Shown here: piece by piece, positions 53,411-62,468 of the stretch
Layout: each line of letters opens with the position of its first letter
How positions within the stretch are numbered: the first letter of the stretch is position 1
DNA from: Paludibacteraceae bacterium
GTDB lineage: Bacteria > Bacteroidota > Bacteroidia > Bacteroidales > Paludibacteraceae
DNA: 64,000 nucleotides
Assembly (NCBI GenBank): GCA_028694915.1
Contig: JAQVJY010000007.1
Span: forward strand, 30,059-94,058
Reading direction: 5' to 3'
The notes under the pieces: generated by a model
The model's input: only the letters and a program-made list of their open reading frames with translations
What the model was told of the DNA's origin: nothing
Database searches by the model: none
Position numbers and translations under genes: made by a program

Positions 53411-55006
53411 TTATTTTACCACTTCTGGAATCACATGCCCAATGCAGCCGTTGGGTTGTTGTAGTTGTAGCAGCGCACAAATGGTAGGTGTAATATCGGT
53501 TATATTTACAGGTGTTAAAATGGTTTGTGCAGGAATTCCATTGCCGTAAAGAAGTACGGGCAAAAAGCTATTTTGTACACTCGATACGCCAATAATTTCG
53601 TTACGTTCGTTGATTTCGGTCCAGCCTGGTAGCAGCGTGAATACCACATTGCCACTGCTATTTTTGTGTCGGCTATTTTTAATTTTAGCTAACTCGGTGG
53701 TTTCGCAGCCATTCGCATTTTTTATTTCGTCCGACGTATAGGCGTTGTGCACGCCTTGTAGTTCGGTGATAAATTGCGCCACGTGTTGTTCGAGTTCTTG
53801 GCGATTAATCTTTTGGCTTTCGATGAGCGATTGGTTCAAGTAGATTTGGCGTGCGTAATAACCGCTCACGTAACGTCCTTGTCCATAAATGGCCATGAGG
53901 TACGCATTGAGCAGTGCCATGGAACGTTTGGCGTTAAATTGTCCGTTGGCTATTTGGCGTGAAGCGAGTTCTTTCGTGGAATAAGGGTCTTGCGCATTGC
54001 CTGTTACCACAATGATCGTATTGTCCAAACCGACACTAATTTCAATCGCATCGAAAAGCGCGCGCAATTCTTTATCGAGGCGTAAATAGCTGTCTTCTTT
54101 TTCAGCCGATAGTAGGGCATTGCCTTGCTCGTTTGGTAATTTTACGCTGAATTCAATCGCCAAAAAATCGGTGAAGGCATCAGTTCCGAGTTTTTCATCA
54201 CGCAACGCTCGTATGGCTAAATCTTTCATCAATGTATTCACAAATGGCGTGTGCTTAAATTGATAAATCAATTCGGAACGCGTTTGTTTGTCGTTTGGTT
54301 TTAGAAATAAGCCTTTCTCTTTTCCTGCTTGTGGAAATTTGTAACTTTCAAGTCCCCAAAGTGGACGCCATTCGTATTGTAAATAGTTATCAATTGTTTG
54401 GCTGATATTCACTTTGTCGGCCCAAGCGGGTAGACCTTTGGTGTAAAAATTGGTCGTGGCAAGCTTGCCTGTTTTGTCGTCAATCCAAATGGCGCCATCG
54501 GCCACGTGTCCGCCTAAAATAACCGCATGTTCTGCCGTGAGCGCCATGGCGTACACTTTGCTTTGTGGGTTGTTCAGTTTTATCACGTCCGCTAATGTGG
54601 TGGTGGCGAGTTGTTTGGGCGATATGGTTAAATCGCTGTTAATGCCTTGAAATCGTCCATCGAATAAGATAGAAACCACATTATCTTCTACTAAATGATA
54701 ACGTTTATCGCCCACAATGCCATGATAATAGGGAATGCTGCCTGTTAATAACGACGCATAATCGGTGTTGGTTCCATTGCCCGCGTAGTTACAGTAATTT
54801 TGTGGAATCACGGTGCCATTCATCAGCAATTTGAATCCGTTTTTTTCAAAACTATTGGATAAGGTACTCAAGTGGTCGTTTTGTAAACCGTCGATAGCAA
54901 TAGTGACCACCAAACGTGGTTTTTTTGTTTGCGCAGATAAACTCCATGTCAAGCAAAAAGCCATGAAGCAAAAGATAAAAAAGCGTTTCGCCTTAGATTT
55001 AACCAT
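53411..55006 (-). CDS. Secreted type I phosphodiesterase/alkaline phosphatase-superfamily enzyme
   Basis: A 531-residue protein with a signal peptide ending LSAQT. The core begins with the metal-binding VVTIAIDGLQNDHL. The nucleophile region is GTNTDYASLLTGSIPYYHGI, where the Thr after GTN is the probable nucleophile. Later metal ligands may include the Asp/His in IVVTGNAQD. The fold is that of PafA-like phosphatases and Ap3A-type pyrophosphatases in Bacteroidota. The substrate may be phosphate monoesters, but the choice cannot be made by eye. The start overlaps the end of the Lnb-like gene by 8 bases, so the genes are coupled. Confidence 0.85.
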   Translation of the reverse strand: MVKSKAKRFFIFCFMAFCLTWSLSAQTKKPRLVVTIAIDGLQNDHLSTLSNSFEKNGFKLLMNGTVIPQNYCNYAGNGTNTDYASLLTGSIPYYHGIVGDKRYHLVEDNVVSILFDGRFQGINSDLTISPKQLATTTLADVIKLNNPQSKVYAMALTAEHAVILGGHVADGAIWIDDKTGKLATTNFYTKGLPAWADKVNISQTIDNYLQYEWRPLWGLESYKFPQAGKEKGLFLKPNDKQTRSELIYQFKHTPFVNTLMKDLAIRALRDEKLGTDAFTDFLAIEFSVKLPNEQGNALLSAEKEDSYLRLDKELRALFDAIEISVGLDNTIIVVTGNAQDPYSTKELASRQIANGQFNAKRSMALLNAYLMAIYGQGRYVSGYYARQIYLNQSLIESQKINRQELEQHVAQFITELQGVHNAYTSDEIKNANGCETTELAKIKNSRHKNSSGNVVFTLLPGWTEINERNEIIGVSSVQNSFLPVLLYGNGIPAQTILTPVNITDITPTICALLQLQQPNGCIGHVIPEVVK

Positions 55007-56171
55007 GTGTGATAATAGGTTTTCTGATGTAAAAAATGGTGCGTAGAATCAACAAGAGTATAATCGGTAAATTAGCCACATGAAACAACTGAGGCGCAAA
55101 AGCGGTGGTTGCAAGGCTTGCTAATAACAGAATCAGAACGTAATACGCCATGTGTTTTGTGGCTTTCGCGCACCATTTCATAGGCGCAAAAATGGCGAAA
55201 ATCACGAGAAATGGATTTACCCAAAGTAAGTTCCAATTGGCATGTACTAACGGATGTAACGAAAAACACATCAAGTAAAAAACGATGATGCCCAATAAGC
55301 CCACGCTGCCGAATAATAGAACATCGAACCACGCCGAATAGCGTTTACGACGCCAATCGTAATAGGTGAGGAATCCACCAAGGCAGAGCAACAACGACAA
55401 GATAACCAGTGGACTTAACAGAAACGGCGTATTTTCAACGGCTTTAGGTGCGGCGTTCACTAACGTGTTCGTTTGTGCTACAAGCGGCACAATGGTGTCG
55501 GTGGTTACTTGTATCCAACTCGCCGCCATTTGGTCTTTGAGGTAGAGTGGGAAAGAGATGGCGCCTTCGTTACCTGTTTTGCGATCGGCTTCAGCACCAA
55601 TGACCAAATCAATCCCAAAACGTGTCCAATTATGGTAACCAACGTATTGCCCAATAATGTCGCGATAGGTGACATCTGTCGAATACGAACAGAGCACTGG
55701 CGCATCCAACGTATTCAAAATCATGTGATAGGGACGTGTAGCGCAATTGTCAAACACGAAATTGTAGCGGTATTTTCGGTTTTCTGGCTCGTAATTAATC
55801 CACAAATCGGTGTATAACTGATTCCGTTGTGCTTCGTTGAGTGCTAACACTTGTTCATACACGGAAGAACCGCGCTGTTTGTATTCGGCTAAAAAATAGT
55901 TAGTCGGCATTACACCAACTTCGTAATCGGTTTCGCCTTTTACGAATTTGGGGATAAACCATTCGGTATTGTAATCGAAAATGCCGTAATGGAATACCAC
56001 GTCAATGTGCATTTCTGGATCGTAAATTCGGATGGCCGAATGTCCAAACTTGGCATAAACTGCTTCGCCAGGAGCGCAAGTGAGTAAACTTATTTGACTA
56101 CTTGGGCTTAATTGTGCCGACGCAAAGCCCCCAAAACAGAGGCTAACGAGTAAAATGAGAAATTTTTTCAT
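54999..56171 (-). CDS. Lnb-like (DUF4105) membrane protein
   Basis: A 390-residue protein. The signal ends FASAQ. A periplasmic DUF4105 domain, now named Lnb N-terminal periplasmic domain, follows: FGHSAIRIYDP at His44, GIFDYNTEWF, and DNCATRP at Cys143. The His/Cys pair resembles an NlpC/P60-like catalytic dyad. Lnb enzymes move an acyl chain between glycerol and N-terminal Cys of lipoproteins. From about residue 245 there are five hydrophobic helices to the end. Whether this protein has Lnb activity is not known; the C-terminal membrane part is a Bacteroidota style. It overlaps the phosphodiesterase gene by 8 bases and follows the glucosaminidase gene by 17. Confidence 0.82.
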   Translation of the reverse strand: MKKFLILLVSLCFGGFASAQLSPSSQISLLTCAPGEAVYAKFGHSAIRIYDPEMHIDVVFHYGIFDYNTEWFIPKFVKGETDYEVGVMPTNYFLAEYKQRGSSVYEQVLALNEAQRNQLYTDLWINYEPENRKYRYNFVFDNCATRPYHMILNTLDAPVLCSYSTDVTYRDIIGQYVGYHNWTRFGIDLVIGAEADRKTGNEGAISFPLYLKDQMAASWIQVTTDTIVPLVAQTNTLVNAAPKAVENTPFLLSPLVILSLLLCLGGFLTYYDWRRKRYSAWFDVLLFGSVGLLGIIVFYLMCFSLHPLVHANWNLLWVNPFLVIFAIFAPMKWCAKATKHMAYYVLILLLASLATTAFAPQLFHVANLPIILLLILRTIFYIRKPIITHG

Positions 56172-56188
56172 GTACGCTTTCGGTGCGT

Positions 56189-57082
56189 TTATTGTAATTG
56201 AAGCACTTTGCCTACTTCGGCTGGTGTTCCGTATTCAAGATCATTGAGTTTATAAAGTTTCTTGAGTTTTATACCGTAAAGTTGTGCAATGCTGTGCATC
56301 GATTCGCCAGCTTCTACGGTGTGTTCTTCGAAACGGCTATCAGCTCTGTTTTTCTTAAACCACAAATACACGTAATCGCCAGCCTCTAAAACGTCCATAT
56401 TGGCCATTAAATCATTGTAGTAGAGTAGTTTCTTTTCTGACATCTTGAATGCTTTGGCTACGTTACTCAATTTGTCTTTGGTAATGACACGTACGCAGCG
56501 CACGCCGTTATTTTCAATTTCGATATAACCCCATAATTGTTCGTAGTTTGGTGCATCTTCGGCAGGTTCTACCGCTTTAGCTTTTGTGTCGAGTTTTGCC
56601 AAGTCGTAAGTTTCAATTATTTTGATCAATTTTTCGGGATAAGTAGGATCTGTGGCATAGCCAGCGCGACTTAAGCCGTTAGCCCAAGCTTTGTAATCGG
56701 TGATGTCATATTGAAAAAGGAATGCATAACGTTGACGTTTCAAAAATAGAGAGTGATCTTCAAATGATTCAATCGGTTTTTTGTATTTACGAAAGCATTC
56801 GCCCAACTGGTCATCATCGTGGTGCATGACATCACCAGTCCAATCTTTTCCACATTTTATACCGAAGTGATTGTTACCAATGGTAGCTAATCGGCTTACG
56901 CCCGCACTCGATTCTAATAACGCTTGTGCCATGGTGATACTGGCTGGTATGGCATGCCGTTCTTGTTCCGTGATGGCTAAGTCTTTATATTTCTCAATAT
57001 AAGCTTGATAGTTGGCATCCACTTGGGCTAATAAGGTACTCGCCATGAGCGTAATAATCATTAGAGATACGATTTTTTTCAT
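56189..57082 (-). CDS. Glucosaminidase-LysM protein
   Basis: A 297-residue protein with a signal ending TLLAQ. A glucosaminidase (GH73/FlgJ-like) domain follows at about 25-165, with IPASITMAQALLESSAG containing the catalytic Glu, then NNHFGIKC, WTGDV and a YATDPTYPEKL end. A linker leads to a LysM-like peptidoglycan-binding part with two weak repeats, the second being HTVEAGESMHSIAQLYGIKLKKL. The protein cleaves glycan strands of peptidoglycan for growth or separation. The promoter box is at 57136-57129. It starts an operon with the Lnb-like and phosphodiesterase genes. Confidence 0.9.
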   Translation of the reverse strand: MKKIVSLMIITLMASTLLAQVDANYQAYIEKYKDLAITEQERHAIPASITMAQALLESSAGVSRLATIGNNHFGIKCGKDWTGDVMHHDDDQLGECFRKYKKPIESFEDHSLFLKRQRYAFLFQYDITDYKAWANGLSRAGYATDPTYPEKLIKIIETYDLAKLDTKAKAVEPAEDAPNYEQLWGYIEIENNGVRCVRVITKDKLSNVAKAFKMSEKKLLYYNDLMANMDVLEAGDYVYLWFKKNRADSRFEEHTVEAGESMHSIAQLYGIKLKKLYKLNDLEYGTPAEVGKVLQLQ

Positions 57083-57128
57083 GTTATTGTTTTTTTCAGA
57101 GTTAACTAATTATGTAAAACTTTGCGAG

Positions 57129-57136
57129 CAAAGTTA
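57129..57136 (-). promoter_or_regulatory. Bacteroidota -7 box for the glucosaminidase gene
   Basis: TAACTTTG on minus followed by CTCG, 46 bases before the ATG. A clear -33 box was not seen. Confidence 0.55.
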
Positions 57137-57205
57137 CTATTTCTTTGTCAAAAATGCAAGGGGATATTTGGGGGTTATTTGTGAGCTGTTTATCTCATTT
57201 TATTA

Positions 57206-57237
57206 TTTGTATATTTACAAAAAATAATGTACTTTTG
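57206..57237 (+). promoter_or_regulatory. Promoter for efp
   Basis: TTTG at 57206-57209, 20-base spacer, TACTTTTG at 57230-57237. It is divergent from the glucosaminidase promoter. Confidence 0.7.
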
Positions 57238-57283
57238 CATCGCAAAAAGAAATTGAACTAACAACAAATAACTGATTAACAAT

Positions 57284-57847
57284 ATGATTAATTCTCAAGA
57301 CGTAAAAAATGGTACCTGTATCCGCATGGATGGTAAATTGTATTTTGTAGTTGAATTTTTACATGTAAAACCTGGTAAAGGAAATACCATTATGCGTGTG
57401 AAATTAAAAGATGTGGTTTCGGGCCTTGTTATTGAGCGCCGTTTTAATATTGGTGAAAAATTGGAAGATGTGCGTGTTGAACGTCGTCAATACCAATTCT
57501 TGTATAAAGAGGGTACTGATTACATCTTTATGGATCAAGAAAGTTATGAGCAACACACCATGACGAAAGACCAAATTACTGGCGTCGACTTTTTGAAAGA
57601 TGGTTTAGTGGTGGAAGTAGTTATTGATGCATCTTCAGAAACTATTTTATTTGCAGAACTTCCTACAAAAGTAGATTTAGAAATCACTTATACAGAGCCT
57701 GGTATGGCTGGTAACACCGCTACCAATACATTGAAACCCGCAACTGTTGAAACAGGTGCTACAGTTCGTGTACCTTTGTTTATCAATACAGGTGAAAAAA
57801 TTCGTGTTGATACACGCGATGGTTCTTATTTGGAACGCGCCAAGTAA
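57284..57847 (+). CDS. efp: Elongation factor P
   Basis: A 187-residue protein of normal length that rescues ribosomes stalled on proline runs. The N-terminal KOW-like domain has the tip loop VKPGKGNTIMRVKL, with Lys32 at the position that is modified in many bacteria. Two OB domains follow (the second begins near residue 130 with YTEPGMAGNTATN), and the end is KIRVDTRDGSYLERAK. No modification enzyme is in the window, so the modification state cannot be judged. The gene stands alone with promoter 57206-57237 and a strong terminator. Confidence 0.97.
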   Translation: MINSQDVKNGTCIRMDGKLYFVVEFLHVKPGKGNTIMRVKLKDVVSGLVIERRFNIGEKLEDVRVERRQYQFLYKEGTDYIFMDQESYEQHTMTKDQITGVDFLKDGLVVEVVIDASSETILFAELPTKVDLEITYTEPGMAGNTATNTLKPATVETGATVRVPLFINTGEKIRVDTRDGSYLERAK

Positions 57848-57868
57848 TCTGGTCACCTATATCAATCT

Positions 57869-57907
57869 AAAAAACGACTTTGTTACTAGTGACAAAGTCG
57901 TTTTTTT
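57869..57907 (+). terminator. Intrinsic terminator of efp
   Basis: AAAAACGACTTTGT, loop TACTAGTG, ACAAAGTCGTTTTT. It is symmetric and followed by a T-tract. Confidence 0.9.
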
Positions 57908-57941
57908 ATGTGGTTATCAATCATCGTAATTTACGCCAAAG

Positions 57942-57984
57942 AAGAAGCGCTAATAATCTATTAATTAGATTATTAGCGCTTCTT
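57942..57984 (-). terminator. Perfect 19-base inverted repeat directly after tRNA-Arg
   Basis: On minus the arm AAGAAGCGCTAATAATCTA, 5-base loop and its exact complement begin 3 bases after the tRNA. It probably ends the tRNA transcript, though the perfect long stem is unusual. Confidence 0.6.
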
Positions 57985-57987
57985 GAG

Positions 57988-58061
57988 TGACTCCGACAGG
58001 ATTCAAACCTGTAACCTTCTGATCCGTAGTCAGATGCTCTATTCAGTTGAGCCACGGAGCC
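57988..58061 (-). tRNA. tRNA-Arg (anticodon ACG)
   Basis: A 74-base cloverleaf on minus. The acceptor arm GGCTCCG pairs with CGGAGTC, with one G-T pair. The D arm is GGCTCAACTGAATAGAGC. The anticodon arm is TCTGA-CTACGGA-TCAGA, with anticodon ACG in the 7-base loop. The T arm ACAGGTTTGAATCCTGT closes the fold. CCA is not encoded. ACG reads CGN codons after A-to-I editing of the first position by TadA. The promoter (58117-58087) has both boxes. The gene stands between efp and the small membrane protein. Confidence 0.95.
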
Positions 58062-58086
58062 AATACCTATCTCGGTTTTGCGAGTG

Positions 58087-58117
58087 CAAAGGTAAGTGTT
58101 TTTATTAATATTACCAA
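58087..58117 (-). promoter_or_regulatory. Promoter for tRNA-Arg
   Basis: On minus: TTG at 58117-58115, 20-base spacer, TACCTTTG at 58094-58087. Confidence 0.6.
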
Positions 58118-58168
58118 GTAAAAAATGAAAAAAAGTATATTTTTTTACTTTGGATTTAGAACGCTTGC

Positions 58169-58339
58169 TTATTTAAAGCGTTTTTGCATGAAAATGTGTG
58201 TAATAATACCAGCTACCATGAATACGAGCCCTAGCCACAAATATACATTTGTTGGATTGGGAACAAGGCTGTGAAGTACCAGTACAATAACGCCAATTAA
58301 TACAAAAACAACTCCTAAATACTTTACTAATTGATTCAT
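58169..58339 (-). CDS. Small two-helix membrane protein (56 residues)
   Basis: The ATG MNQLVKYLGVVFVLIG starts a 56-residue protein. It has two hydrophobic helices, residues about 6-25 and 32-50, joined by a short PNPTN turn, and a basic tail MQKRFK. Small proteins of this shape are common in Bacteroidales; no family or function is known to me. The gene stands alone between tRNA-Arg and mutS2, both on minus. The coding frame is supported by its clean start and stop and by the two well-formed helices. Confidence 0.65.
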   Translation of the reverse strand: MNQLVKYLGVVFVLIGVIVLVLHSLVPNPTNVYLWLGLVFMVAGIITHIFMQKRFK

Positions 58340-58437
58340 AACTTTATCAGTTTATATGATTATATTTCAATATTTCCAACTACAAATTAAACCATTTTTT
58401 TCTTAATAACGAAATTTTTTAATGGTTATTTCTTCTT

Positions 58438-60822
58438 TTATTTTAATTCTATTACAGTAATGCCAGCTCCTCCAAACTGAACGTGTTCATCGCGATAAGT
58501 CGCAACAGCTGAAGAGCCATTTAAATAGTCACGAATGGCTTGACGCAAGGCTCCAGTGCCAGTTCCGTGAAGTATGCGAACCTTCCCAATACTCAACATC
58601 TGCGCATCGTCTACAAAATACATAACTGCTTGTAAAGCCTCGTCTACACGCATACCGCGTACATCAATTTCCGACTTAAAATTCAGTTGGCGTTCGCGCA
58701 CTGCCTCCGTGGTACTTTTGCCTACAGACGCACGTTGTGTTTGTTTGAGCTGATTATGACTGATGCGACTTAGTTTGTTTAGTGGCACAGTAGATTTTAT
58801 GTTCCCAAAGGTGACGATTGCGATGTCTTTGTTTAGTTCTATGAGTTGACCAATCATGGTTTGCCCTTTTATAGTCACGTGATCACCCATTTTAATGGTG
58901 TCGGCAGCTTGAGTGATTGTTGGTTTCGTTTTGGCCTCTACCAAACTTGTTTTTAATCGGTTTAACTCAGCACGCGCTTGTTTGGTCGTGTCCTTCGCTG
59001 CTTCGGACTCTTTAATGACTCTAATAGTTTGTTCTATTTTAGCATTAGTCTGGTTTAGTAGCTCTGTGGCTTCAGCTTTCGCAGCGCGTATCAACTCTTT
59101 TTGTTTAGATTTCAAATCGCTCATTTCTTGTTCGTATTTCTGAACAAGAAAATCGATGCGTTTCTCTTTTTCGCGTATTTGTTGACGTTTATTTTCCCAA
59201 TAGCGCTTATCACGAGCAGCATCTTGTAAGTTCTTGTCGTAGTCGATATGTTCCGAGCCTACTTTTTGCGAAGCGGAGAGGATAATATCTTCTGGAATAC
59301 CAATTTTTCGTGCAATTTCTACGGCAAACGAGCTTCCAGGATTGCCAATTTGTAGCTGAAACAGTGGTCGCATTTCGTGGCGATCATATAGCATGGCGCC
59401 ATTGACGATGCCTTCGGTATTGGATGCGAAGTGTTTCAAGTTGGTATAATGCGTGGTGATTACACCGTAGGTTCTGTTGGTATTGAATTTTTCTAACACC
59501 GCTTCGGCTATAGCGCCACCAATTTGTGGTTCAGTGCCCGTTCCAAATTCGTCTATCAAAAGCAACGATTTGGCGTTACTATGACGAATACAGTTTTTCA
59601 TGTTAAGCAGATGAGAACTATAGGTCGATAAGTCGTTTTCGATACTTTGTTCGTCCCCAATATCAATAAAAATATGTTCAAAAATACCTGCTTCGCTGCG
59701 CTCATTAATGGCTATAGGCAGTCCACATTGGAGCATGTATTGCAATAAACCAACGGTTTTTAAACAGACCGATTTACCGCCAGCATTTGGTCCGGAAATC
59801 AACAAAATGCGCTGTTCTTGAGTCAGTTTTATGGATAATGGCACAATTGATTTGTGCTGTTTCTCGAGCGATAATTGTAAAAGTGGATGTCGTGCATCAA
59901 ACCAATCCACGTGAGGTGCATTTTTTAGGTGCGGTTTAATGGCTTTAATCTGGATGCTCCATTTGGCTTTGGCTTGTAGTGCATCAATTTTAGCGAGGAA
60001 TAAGGTGGAATCCAATAAATTTGGATAAAAAGGACGTAAGAAATTGGTGGCGTCTGTTAAGATATGTATTATTTCCCTACGTTCTTCATTTTCTAATTCG
60101 CGCAATTGGTTATTTAGTTCAACTACGCTACTTGGCTCCACAAACGCAGTTTTTCCAGTAGCCGATTCATCGTGAATGATACCACCAATACGACGTTTGT
60201 TCATCGCTGGGATTGGAATTACCAAACGTCCATCGCGCATGGTTGGTGCGGTGTCTTTTTCAACTAAACCATCGGCTTGTGCTTGACGCAAAATGGTGTG
60301 CAGTGTTCGAGAGATGGAACTTTGCGATTTGACCATATCGCGACGTATGCGTCCTAATTCGGCAGAAGCATTATCTTTTATTTCCCCATATTTATTGACA
60401 ATAGAGTCAATGCGTTTCAGTACTTCTGGAAAATTTTGTACGGGCGCTGCGAGTTGTTTGAGATTGGCAAAACGTGCTTTATCCCGTTTTAATAAAAACG
60501 CGGTAACGCCTTGAACCATCAGTACGTTTTGACGAATAGACACTAATTCTGTAACCTCTAAGAAAGTTCCTTCGATGCGTGTTTTTAAGAATGCTTCGCG
60601 TAAATCAGCTGCACTGTGAAGTGGCAACGATTCTTCTTGATCTAATAGGAGCTGTACCATTTCGTCGACTAATGTTAGTTGGGCGACAATCGCATCGAAG
60701 TTGCTAGAGAAGGATAATGCGTCGATTTCCTCTTTAGCTAAGTCGCTTAAACAATTCTGTTTAATTAACAGACGAATTTTGTCAAAGCCTATTTTTTGTT
60801 CTATGTCGATAGGGTAAAGCAT
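58438..60822 (-). CDS. mutS2: MutS2-family endonuclease
   Basis: A 794-residue protein. The MutS-type core has a helical clamp and an ATPase (Walker A GPNAGGKSVCLKT at about 345, Walker B LLIDEFGTGTEP at about 425, and THYTNLKHF). A long coiled coil at about 515-640 follows. The C-terminal Smr domain (about 720-794) has the conserved EIDVRGMRVDEAL and LHGTGTGALR, which are linked to nicking. MutS2 proteins act on recombination intermediates and collided ribosomes, not mismatch repair. It follows asnS on the same strand after an intervening terminator, so it has its own start. Confidence 0.95.
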   Translation of the reverse strand: MLYPIDIEQKIGFDKIRLLIKQNCLSDLAKEEIDALSFSSNFDAIVAQLTLVDEMVQLLLDQEESLPLHSAADLREAFLKTRIEGTFLEVTELVSIRQNVLMVQGVTAFLLKRDKARFANLKQLAAPVQNFPEVLKRIDSIVNKYGEIKDNASAELGRIRRDMVKSQSSISRTLHTILRQAQADGLVEKDTAPTMRDGRLVIPIPAMNKRRIGGIIHDESATGKTAFVEPSSVVELNNQLRELENEERREIIHILTDATNFLRPFYPNLLDSTLFLAKIDALQAKAKWSIQIKAIKPHLKNAPHVDWFDARHPLLQLSLEKQHKSIVPLSIKLTQEQRILLISGPNAGGKSVCLKTVGLLQYMLQCGLPIAINERSEAGIFEHIFIDIGDEQSIENDLSTYSSHLLNMKNCIRHSNAKSLLLIDEFGTGTEPQIGGAIAEAVLEKFNTNRTYGVITTHYTNLKHFASNTEGIVNGAMLYDRHEMRPLFQLQIGNPGSSFAVEIARKIGIPEDIILSASQKVGSEHIDYDKNLQDAARDKRYWENKRQQIREKEKRIDFLVQKYEQEMSDLKSKQKELIRAAKAEATELLNQTNAKIEQTIRVIKESEAAKDTTKQARAELNRLKTSLVEAKTKPTITQAADTIKMGDHVTIKGQTMIGQLIELNKDIAIVTFGNIKSTVPLNKLSRISHNQLKQTQRASVGKSTTEAVRERQLNFKSEIDVRGMRVDEALQAVMYFVDDAQMLSIGKVRILHGTGTGALRQAIRDYLNGSSAVATYRDEHVQFGGAGITVIELK

Positions 60823-60846
60823 CTAATTATTAGCTTGTTAATTTGT

Positions 60847-60886
60847 AAAAATGCCGATAATAACAGATGTCATTATCGGCATTTAG
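60847..60886 (-). terminator. Intrinsic terminator of asnS
   Basis: AAATGCCGATAAT, 10-base loop, ATTATCGGCATTT, with TTTT after it on minus. Confidence 0.87.
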
Positions 60887-60906
60887 ATTGTATCAGTCAG
60901 GCCGAC

Positions 60907-62313
60907 TTAAAAGTCACAATTGTTTGGTGTGCGTGGGAAAGGAATCACATCGCGAATGTTTTGCATACCCGTTACAAATAGCATTAAGCGTTCAAATCCA
61001 AGTCCGAAACCAGAGTGTGGAGCTGTGCCAAAACGGCGTGTGTCCATATACCACCAAATATCTTTTTCTGGTACGCCCATTTCGGCAGCGCGTCGACTTA
61101 GTTTTTCGTAATCTTCTTCACGTTGAGAACCGCCAATGATTTCGCCAATTTTTGGGAATAATACGTCCATAGCACGCACTGTTTTTCCATCTTCATTCTG
61201 TTTCATATAGAATGATTTTATCTCTTTTGGATAGTCCGTAAGGATAACTGGCAATTTAAAATGTTCTTCTACCAAATAACGTTCGTGTTCCGATTGTAAA
61301 TCAGTTCCCCAATCCACTGGGAATTCAAATTTTTTACCATTTTTCACGGCTTCTTTTAGAATTTCTACGCCTTCGGTATAGGTTAAACGTTTGAAGTTGT
61401 TTTCGGTAACGAATTTTAAACGATCTATTAAGTCATTGTCGTACATTTTGCACAAAAATGCCAAGTCGTCTTGACAGTGTTCGAGTGCCCAACGTACGCA
61501 GTATTGGATAAAATCTTGTGCTAATTGCATATTTTCTGCAATTTCAATAAAAGCTACTTCTGGTTCAATCATCCAAAACTCTGCTAAGTGGCGTGGTGTA
61601 TTTGAGTTTTCTGCACGGAATGTTGGTCCAAAGGTGTAAATTTTCCCTAACGACATGGCCGCCAATTCTCCTTCCAACTGTCCAGATACCGTTAAGCTGG
61701 CTTGTTTCCCGAAGAAATCGTTTGAATAATCAATTTTACCATCTTCAGTTTTCTTCAAATCGTACAAATTTTGTGTGGTGACTTGAAACATTTGCCCTGC
61801 ACCTTCGCAGTCAGAAGCGGTAATGAGTGGTGTGTGGAAATAGAAAAATCCACGTTCGTGGAAGAACGTGTGAATAGCCATCGCCATATTGTGGCGTATG
61901 CGGAATATAGCGCCAAATGTATTGGTACGTGGACGCAAATGCGCTATTTCGCGCAAGTATTCGAGCGTGTGTCCTTTTTTCTGTAATGGATATTTTTCAG
62001 GATCGGCAGTACCATAAATTTCTATGTCATCGGCTTGTACTTCTACCGCTTGACCTTGACCCATAGATTCGACTAATTTACCGTTTACATTGATGCATGC
62101 ACCTGTCGTTATTGGTTTTAAAGTTTCTTCATCAAACTTGGCCATATCTACTACAATCTGAATATTGTTAATAGTGGAGCCATCATTTAATGCGATAAAA
62201 CTAACATTTTTATTACCACGACGTGTGCGAACCCAACCTTTTATGTTGATTTCTGCACCTATGTCAGTTCGTTTTAGGGCATCTACAATTACAGTTCTTT
62301 CCATCTGTTTCAT
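60907..62313 (-). CDS. asnS: Asparaginyl-tRNA synthetase
   Basis: A 468-residue class IIb synthetase that charges tRNA-Asn. The N-terminal OB-fold anticodon-binding domain (about 12-105) has [17 protein letters not shown]. The core has [16 protein letters not shown] (motif 1 region), [20 protein letters not shown] (motif 2) and [15 protein letters not shown] (motif 3). It ends normally with [12 protein letters not shown]. The exact start could be Met1 (62313) or Met4 (62304). The promoter box is at 62351-62344. Confidence 0.96.
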   Translation of the reverse strand: MKQMERTVIVDALKRTDIGAEINIKGWVRTRRGNKNVSFIALNDGSTINNIQIVVDMAKFDEETLKPITTGACINVNGKLVESMGQGQAVEVQADDIEIYGTADPEKYPLQKKGHTLEYLREIAHLRPRTNTFGAIFRIRHNMAMAIHTFFHERGFFYFHTPLITASDCEGAGQMFQVTTQNLYDLKKTEDGKIDYSNDFFGKQASLTVSGQLEGELAAMSLGKIYTFGPTFRAENSNTPRHLAEFWMIEPEVAFIEIAENMQLAQDFIQYCVRWALEHCQDDLAFLCKMYDNDLIDRLKFVTENNFKRLTYTEGVEILKEAVKNGKKFEFPVDWGTDLQSEHERYLVEEHFKLPVILTDYPKEIKSFYMKQNEDGKTVRAMDVLFPKIGEIIGGSQREEDYEKLSRRAAEMGVPEKDIWWYMDTRRFGTAPHSGFGLGFERLMLFVTGMQNIRDVIPFPRTPNNCDF

Positions 62314-62343
62314 ATCTTAGAGGCGTTTTAAATTTCTACTTTG

Positions 62344-62351
62344 CAAAGGTA
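62344..62351 (-). promoter_or_regulatory. Bacteroidota -7 box for asnS
   Basis: TACCTTTG on minus followed by CAA, 30 bases before the first possible start. Confidence 0.6.
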
Positions 62352-62419
62352 TAAAAAAAGTATGAGTTATAACTTACATGTATCACATTTTTACCATTTT
62401 GTACGTAGAGTATTGTCGT

Positions 62420-62451
62420 AAAAAAAGCACCCTGAAAGAGGATGCTTTTTT
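62420..62451 (-). terminator. Intrinsic terminator of the SUMF1-fold lipoprotein gene
   Basis: On minus GCATCCT pairs with AGGGTGC with one U-G wobble, flanked by A- and T-tracts, 18 bases past the stop. Confidence 0.8.
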
Positions 62452-62468
62452 GTATGAGATTTAAATTC

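Noticed and set aside
57988..58061. Integration site at tRNA-Arg
   Set aside because: No integrase, no repeated tRNA 3' end and no foreign-looking genes adjoin it.
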